A stretch of 64,000 nucleotides of DNA from Manduca sexta (Eukaryota; Arthropoda; Insecta; Lepidoptera; Sphingidae), in contig NC_051130.1 in assembly GCF_014839805.1 (NCBI RefSeq), forward strand, positions 4,340,001 through 4,404,000, in the 5' to 3' direction. A program made the position numbers and the translations under genes. The notes beneath the pieces were generated by a model. The model was not told where the DNA came from, did not search any database, and saw only the letters and a program-made list of their open reading frames with translations. Below are positions 54,101 through 63,100 of the stretch, one piece after another; the first letter of the stretch is position 1, and every line of letters starts with the position of its first letter.

Positions 54101-57100
54101 TTACTCTAGTTTTAAAGTAAAAAAAAAAAACTAATTTAGAATTATCCTGGATAATTTTACTAAGAACATTATATTGTTGCAGATCATGTTAGACACGGCA
54201 AAGCGGCTAAACGTCGTCGACTGCTGCACTGTGCCTGGAAGGCTGGAAGAGTTTATTAGTTTAGGCCTGGGCTTACAGAAGTAAGAATACCTATTGTAGT
54301 ATAAATTGCTTATCGATGGTCGGTTAAATTAAAGGAAATGCAACATGTTCCGTATTCCTCGCCAATACCCTTTTCTGGCCTTTGAACTTTGTTAATGTAC
54401 AATTCCCCTAACAATAAGAGCAGTTACGTCTATGCTAGAAGTGGTTATTCATCTAAAATTAGATACTCGTATATATACTCATATGGTTACCTGTTAGAGC
54501 TGTTTCCAAAAAAAATACTACTTTCAACATTTACATCTATTTATACTTTAGCATATTAAAACTTACGCGAGACATGTTAAATTAGTCGAAAGCAACACGG
54601 CGAAACTGGTTAGCGATACCGACTTCGTATACGTGAGTAAAACCGTATTGCTTTCGACTGTACTTTAGCTGTCTTGATATGCACATGTCCGTATGTCGAT
54701 GTCAGTCTATGTTCAGGCTGACGAATCCGAAGTCCAGGGTTCGTGAAGTGTCGATTTATTGACGAACTTTTGTTATAGGGAGTGACAGAGACTGACTTAA
54801 TTAGTAGAACTCTTTTATATCTACATGTTACTGACATTCTTTTACACGTGTATACGCAAATGTTCACTAATCTGACCTACATTTTTAAAAGATGACAGGA
54901 TGTTAAGCTGATGCAATTGTATAAGCTGTGAGTAGTCAAGGTAGGTACAATAGAAATGCTTCATTACAGATGTCAAAAGTCCCTGAACGACTATCTGGAC
55001 TCGAAGCGTCGTATATTCCCTCGGTTCTTCTTCATATCCACTGACGAGTTGCTCTCGATCCTCGGCAGCAGCGAGTGCAGCTGTGTTCAAGAGCACATGA
55101 TCAAGGTATGATCTACATCACTATATTTACCAATGCTTACTTGGTATGATAGTTTATATGGGCTATGGATCTCTTGTTCCAAATTTGAAGTCACCTCAAG
55201 CAATGCTTTGTGTGGTATTTCTCACAAGTTTTTTCGGGACGCAATTCAGTAAAATCTACTTCACTATTATTATATTACCAATGCTTTCTCGGTTTAATGT
55301 CTTTATTTGGGTTGTGGAGCTCTAATTCCAAATTTCAAATCGTCTCGACCAATACTTTGTGGGGCTTTCCTTACAAGTTTTTCTGAACTGAATTCCTAAG
55401 AGAAGATAGTCATCAAGCTAGCGGCTGGTCACAAAAACAAGCTAAACACTTCCTGCAATATGCTTGAAAGATTATGCTGACTCCACATTGGAGTGGAATG
55501 GTGACAACTATAAGAAGACTATTTAAGGTAAACCGATGTCTTCGACATCAAAAATGATGATAAAATTTGTTTTTCAGCTTATATTTTAATGTAATTAATT
55601 TCTCGTGAAAATATACTTCTATCGAGTTTCTGAAATTGACAGCCACCTTTCATTAATTATTATTTGGTAATTAACAATGTTCAACAAATTAGAATTCTAT
55701 TTTAAAAAGAGGTGTTTAGTGAACCAGTTTTTAAAAATTATAATATCAATAAGTTACAAAGTGTTATTCCAATGATAGAATTCAAGTTGAGTCACGTCGT
55801 AGATATTATAATTTTGTCTATAATATGAATGGACTATAGAGACATCCAGTCAGACGCTCATCAGAAAGTGATATTAACCAGTGGTGGCTTTAGGGGGTGG
55901 TGAACAGGGCAACGGTACATTATTTTTTATGTAACAGAAAATAATAAGAAAAACTAATTCTTCTGTGAAATCAGCATCTAAATTGGCTGAAAAATAAAGC
56001 TTATTCACATGTGCTTTTATCGCCCAGAAACACTCGGTGACGTCACAGTTTGCAATTACTGTTATTCGATAGCAACCCCTTCCACTAAATTTCAAAGCTT
56101 TATCACAATTATTATTGCGTTGATTTTAAAAATTCTTTTTCCGTTAGATTTTGGATGCCATACATTTTTGATAAATGTATTTTTAAAAAGTAGTCAACTA
56201 CCCTAATCCCTATTAAGGGTGTTTATAGCTTAATAGCAAGCAGTTAACTTCAATTTCGCACAACTTTGTTTCGTCGCATTAAAAAAATATTGCCATCGAA
56301 ACGTTATAAACTGGCTGTCGATATAATTTAGCAACGATATTACAGATACAGAAAAAAAATTATTAGCCATCCAATACAAAAAGTTTTTATTTCAGATGTT
56401 CGATAATATTAGAGCACTCGACTTATACGTGGACCACACAAATCGACCGGTTGCAGCGAAAATGATATCGGCAGAAGGCGAGGTAATAACAATGTTCTTA
56501 TTCCATTGTGTTTCAATAACAAATAGAATTTATTTTAAAGATGCTCGTAATAAGGTCTCTCGTTAAAAAAAATATTTTTCAATTAAACTCTTCGTACATT
56601 TCAGTTTATTTAAGTCACTTCGCTGTTCTACTATTACAAGTAATCAGAATAAAGTATTTTCATAAGTTATAGATTACAGTTCTATACAACTTAAAGTATA
56701 TTTATCCAACTACTAAACATGTGGATATTCTAGAATCTAGGTCATACATTTGTCTGGTCTTGTGTGCTCCATATTGCTTATCACGTAGCGGATATCCCAC
56801 ATAATATAATAAAAGACGTTGCACACTCAGGTACATATTCTGTCTTGGGAATATTTAAATCATTCATTTCTCTACACCACTTGAATACAACAAAAAAAAG
56901 TATAAAAGAAAAAGAAACACACACACAGTTAACAATACCAGGCACACAACGGATTCCTTGCTTGTGTGGTAGAAGGGATACCAGCTCATAATATAAGAAT
57001 AATAGTTTAATAACTTCAAGCGAATGTAATCCTATAAGTTAAACCGCACATAATCACGTACAATCAAAATAGATTGCAACATTATGAGCAGCACTAATCG

Positions 57101-60100
57101 ACTTTCAGACGAACATAAGTTTCCAACTGTAACGACCACTCGTCATAAACGACTTCAGACGTTTGCGAACGATCGTGAATTTGTGCAGAAAGTAGAGAAA
57201 GAAACGTAATATCGCTCGAATAAAGTTTAAAGATGGTATTATTATTAGTTAGTTGTTGCGCGCGGCTTTGCCCTCGTGAAAACCCTTTTCAGCTACAAAT
57301 GTTAGGGACTTACACACCGTATGACGAAAGTACCAATTGTTTTAAAGAATTACATTATAAAATTCTTCCCATGGGGGCAAATTATCGAGATAAAAAGTAG
57401 CATATGCTTAAATCCAAGACGTGATCTAGCCATGTCCCAAATTTCATCCAAATCCGATCAGTTGTTACTGCGTGTACTTCTAACAAACATTCAAACATTT
57501 TCAAAATCTTTCGAATTTATAATATTAAGTAAGATGTTGAGATTGAACTGATATGTTAAAACTGATTTAGAATGTTACTATTCCTATTCTACTATAATAT
57601 TAAATGTGTAAATGTTTGCTGAGACGTGTGTGTTAAATTGGTGTATTTAGATTAACACACATTACTTTTACGCCGTAAACGTTTCCAACTTTGGTTCCGA
57701 AAGCAACAAATTATTGTAATCTATATTACAGTAATTCTGAAGTTCCCTACCTAGTTATAGTAGTAATTACTGATTAGTACTTAATCGCACACTGACACTT
57801 CACCCCAAAACTTGAGTGCTTTGCCAGCGTTTAAGGAGAGAAATGAAACGTTTGAGCAAGCAATTCTCAACCTTCAGTACCTTTTTTAAGATTATGGACT
57901 TCCGTTACGTGGTGTACACTGAAGGCAGGGTCGAAGACTGGATGAATTTGGTACTGCAGGAAATGAGAGCCACCAATAAGTTCATTACAAAGAAGGCTAT
58001 CTTCTATTACGGAAAGAATTGGAAGGTGCCGAGGTATATCATTATTATTTATTCATTTTATATTATTTCATCCCTTTACTAGTTCTTGATATCGTAAATT
58101 AGTCGAAAATTGCTAGATTTAAATCTGGAAATCCTTTTATAAATTCGATTGCTAATACCGCGTGGTAGACTATCGACGATATTTATAGATGTACTAGTAG
58201 TAGTACAGTAGAAACAGACGTTTTATCACAGCAATGCTCCGTCCATAGATAAACAACGTCTATGAATAAGTAGGCTAGTGTTTAGTATTTTCCACAAACA
58301 ATAGCTAGAATTTATTCACAGAACTGATTGGATCATGGAATATCAAGGCATGGTGTGTCTAGCCGCTAACGGTGTGTGGTGGACGGCGGAGACTGAAGAG
58401 ACCTTCATTCGCATTCGTAAAGGCAATAAGAGAGCCATGAAGGAACACTTGCAGCAACAGAATGAACAGTTGGACGGGCTTGTGGTCAAAGTACGGCAGG
58501 GTGAGTGAGAAGATTTAAGTACAATTAACTATAAATACATATTTATATAGTTATAAAGAGGCGTTAAACCACGCTGTAGATATATTTATCTGTCGTACTA
58601 GGCGTTGCTCGCGGCTTCCCGCTAATGAAAGCCTTTCCTCCTACAATAGTCCCTGATTAATCACAATAGCGATTTATTACGACACCTATACGCCACTAAT
58701 GCCAACTATTTAAGATATCAGATTAAAAATATCCATTATTTCCATGAGAGCAAATTATAGGGATAAAAGCCGACATATTAACCCAGGTCATAGTCTACCA
58801 TTCCATTCTGTTAATATTGTAAGTGTTGATTGCAGGTAGAGATGCTTAAGATCTGGTGACGCACTCTCGTGTGACTATCTTTACTATTAAACAATATTTA
58901 AAGTGATTCTTCTCTCTAGGAAAATTTATGGCATTTAATTTTAATATATACGATATTTATACAATTTTGATCTCCACACCACGCTACAGTTGATTGGAAG
59001 AAACTAACGATTAAATCCGCCTGTAACCTTTTGTATTAAGTGCAAATAAATAAAAATACATTTTTCGAATCGAAAAATTCGCACAGACGAATTTCAAAAG
59101 GACCCAATTAAAATTCGCGCTGATCTTGAATACTCATTAATATCGTCTGAATAATAATCAAGTTATAGTGAATGACAATACTTTCTATATATAATATAAC
59201 TGTACCTCATATAAGACAATACCTATCCCTCTATTCAATAACACACACAAAGCTATAACCACCTTTTGATCGAAATTAATTAATTCCAGACCTATCGTCG
59301 AACGACCGATTGAAATTTCGCACAATAACAACTATAGATGTACACGCGCGGGATATTATCGAAGATTTCGTGAGGGACAATGTGACAGAAGCCGCTGAGT
59401 TTGAGTGGGAGAGCCAGCTCAGGTTCTACTGGCTGAAGAAGGATGACAACTTGTGGATACGACAGTGCACGGGTGAACACCATACTGTAGTATCTTTAGA
59501 TGCAAAAATCAGGGCGAATTTTTTTCTAAGTTACAAGCAACTAACAATGTACGTTGTTTATGATAAGTACGCCAGACAATATAATGGTTATCAGCCATTT
59601 TCAATAAACTATCCTGATCTCAGTCGTCAATCTAATTCCGAGAATGAACCAATCAAAATAACTCATTTGTAAGAATATCAAATAAACTTTGTTCTGATTG
59701 GTCAATTTTTGAAGTAGATCGAAAAAGCGATTGGGATCGTTTATTGAAAATGGCAGTATGTCATAATCGAAGATTTATATAGCTTAGAGTTATAGGGCAC
59801 TTACGGTATCATGAACAAAATCTGTGTTCTTTATTACTGAATAACGAGACGAGGACGCCGTTCCCATAAAACTAAGAGTACAACAGAAGCATCATCTCCC
59901 AGTGATTGCCCATAAACAATAGCATTACCAGAACTATGAATTATAAACCGCCTGAAGTGCGCTCGTTAGCTGTTAGGTTAGCTGAAATTAGCTTTTAGGT
60001 CTAATTTATTACAATTGCTGTTGAAAAGTAACTTTTTCTTGTATGTCATAATATGTTCTTTTGACTACAAATCCAGTTGCTTAACCGTTGTGTGTACTTA

Positions 60101-63100
60101 CGTGGGCATCCTCACAGGGGTATTCGAGTATGGTTACGAATACATGGGCCTGAATGGAAGACTGGTGATCACACCATTAACCGATCGCATCTACCTCACC
60201 ATCACTCAGGCGTTAACTATGCAGCTAGGAGGAGCTCCAGCAGGTATGTCTACACCTGTAGATATGATCTTCTAAATATTCTATTTCGAATAGACTGACC
60301 GATTATCGGCCGACCGAAGGCGGAAAAGTTCTGGAATGGCGACCACGAACCGGGAAACGCCGCGTAGACAGGCTCTCCACGAGATGGACCGACGATCTGG
60401 TGAGGGTCGCCGGAGTCCGATGGATGACGGCGGCCCAGAACCGGTCCCTGGGGCGCTCAATGGGGGAGGCCTATGTCCAGCAGTATACGATTCCCGGCTG
60501 AAATGATGATGATGATGACCAATTATCAAGGGGTAATTATCTCTCGTCAGTCGATATCTAGACGCCACTCCATTTACTGTCAGGTGCTACGGAGCCACTT
60601 TGTAATGCCCATATAAAAAAATAAGTGAATTCTGCGAAACACGTCTTAATATCAAAAGAGAATATGTACAAAGTGTGTTTATAAATTTTTAAGCAACCTG
60701 TTTAATTTTATAAAGATCATATAACGTAATAAGTTAATTACTAATTGAGTCTTTGGAGTGAGATATTTTGTTCCAAAATAAAGTAGGTATTATGATCTAA
60801 CGATCGTTTCAAATTTTATTTACCATAAACGGTATACCTTATATCTTTAAAGCTAAGATTAAAATACGTAAGTCCAATAATTAATCAAATTTACCCATAA
60901 CCATATGTAAACCTAATTTGAACAGGTCCAGCAGGCACAGGCAAAACGGAAACCACGAAAGACCTAGCCAAAGCGCTGGGTCTTTTATGCGTGGTGACGA
61001 ACTGCGGCGAGGGCATGGACTTCCGCGCCGTGGGGCAGATCCTCGCGGGGCTGTGCCAGTGCGGCGCGTGGGGCTGCTTCGACGAGTTCAACAGGATCGA
61101 CATCTCCGTGCTGTCCGTCATCTCCACGCAGCTGCAGTGCATCAGGAGCGCGTTGTTGATGAAGCTCAAGAGGTTCACGGTGAGATTCGGGAGTTTTGGA
61201 ATGAGGATGTTATAAATTGTTATCAAAATAAATGGTAATTTATAAATTCTTATCTGTATGGAAGACTAATAAAAATGCTAAATTGACGACTATTAAATGT
61301 AGTGGGTCAAGACATTAAAACTTCGATGGACAGGATTTTGTCATTATTAAACAATGTTTTCAAATATGATCGATAATAAATTAATAACTAAAGAAATATA
61401 GGATTCTAAATCATTAAATTTTTTGCAGTTTGAAGGTCAAGAGATAGCGATGGACAGCAAAGTGGGCATCTTTATCACAATGAACCCGGGGTACGCTGGT
61501 CGCACCGAACTACCGGAGTCTGTTAAAGCCCTGTTCAGGCCCGTGGTGTGCATCCTGCCCGATCTGGAAATGATCTGCATGATATCATTGTTTTCTGACG
61601 GGTTCCTTACTGCTAAGGTATGGAATATTAATTATTTTAGTATTATAAAGTCTGCGAGGAATGGAGTGGGACAAGATAGTAAAAACTAAGCCAAAACATT
61701 TATACACACGTGGAAAGGGATATACGTCAGCACCACCTTAGATTGGGTTATTACAAATGGAAGAGAAAGAATTGTTATTCTTAGCTTTAATTTAATTAAT
61801 TTTTTTTTTGTTAGATAATTTATTTTTATAAATACTTAGTTATAGAATATAGTTGTAAGTTATTGTGTTATTATAGTTCCGCCAGTCGAATTGGGTGTAA
61901 CCTGTAAGGGCTGTGTGTTGATGTAAATAAACAAATAAATAAATAAATTTAAAATAAGCTGCCTAAGGCATTAAAAGATTTGAACATATAAATATTCAAA
62001 AACAATTACGAAGCATTATAATTTAACGGAGTTTTTAATGGAACGGTATTGATAATAACTATGTAGTAGCCCAAAGTGACAATTATACTTGTTCTTTTGT
62101 AATATTAGTTGATGAACTGTGGCTGACAATTTTTTTTTTCCAGTTTTCTTATATTATTCTTGTTTAGGATTTGACAATATTTTAATAGTGTGTGCTTGTG
62201 ACATACATGCTTAGAAAAATTCTTATATTATAATGTTGAAGAAATTGTAATTTTGCATACCATCTTTTTGTTTAAATATGGTTGCTCTGAAGAATCTGAT
62301 GTTTGGTCATCGTTATTTACCCATATTTGCAGAATAAATTTCTTTCTTTATCTTTATCTTAAGAAATGTATGCTAGGTCGGCAGCCCGAAAGATGTTTAT
62401 GGATAAATAAATAAATAATAATATTTCACGGACTATCTTGAACTTCTGCTGATGCATAATTAATTAAATGTCAATAAATTATTCAACTAATATCAACACC
62501 ATTATACATGCAAATGTCACGAGTATTTGTTACCTAATCATGCAAATGGCTGAAATCATTTGAATGTGACTTATAGATGCACACGTAACAAACATGTTAC
62601 TGTCATAACCGTCAATCATCATGGAAGCTCAAACCAAACCGGAGTTAAACTAGGGTAATATTTGTATACGATTCTTTATAATATTTTCACTCTAAGATAA
62701 AAGTCTATCAACCATGATAGTATTGGAGACGTAAATGTAAATAACCTGATCAATATAGGTTCAATTCTCAAATAATCGCGATAAATCGTTACTATCGGTC
62801 ATTTTCAATAAACGATCTCAATCTAAATCTTTAATCCGATTCCTAGAATGAACCAATCTAAATAAGTAATTTGTAATTATGTCAAAAAACCATTGTTCTG
62901 ATTGGTCCCTTGCTGTGATAGATGGAAAAAAACGATTGGGATCCTTTATTAAAAATGGCGGTATATCTCCTCTTCCTTTCAATTAATGTCATTATACTTT
63001 ACTATCTGTGAAGCTAAGTATCTCTAGCATTCATAAAATGAAGCTATATAGTAGAAAGTAGTCCGTTGTCGCTGTTGTATTACTCCTGTGGGAAACAACT

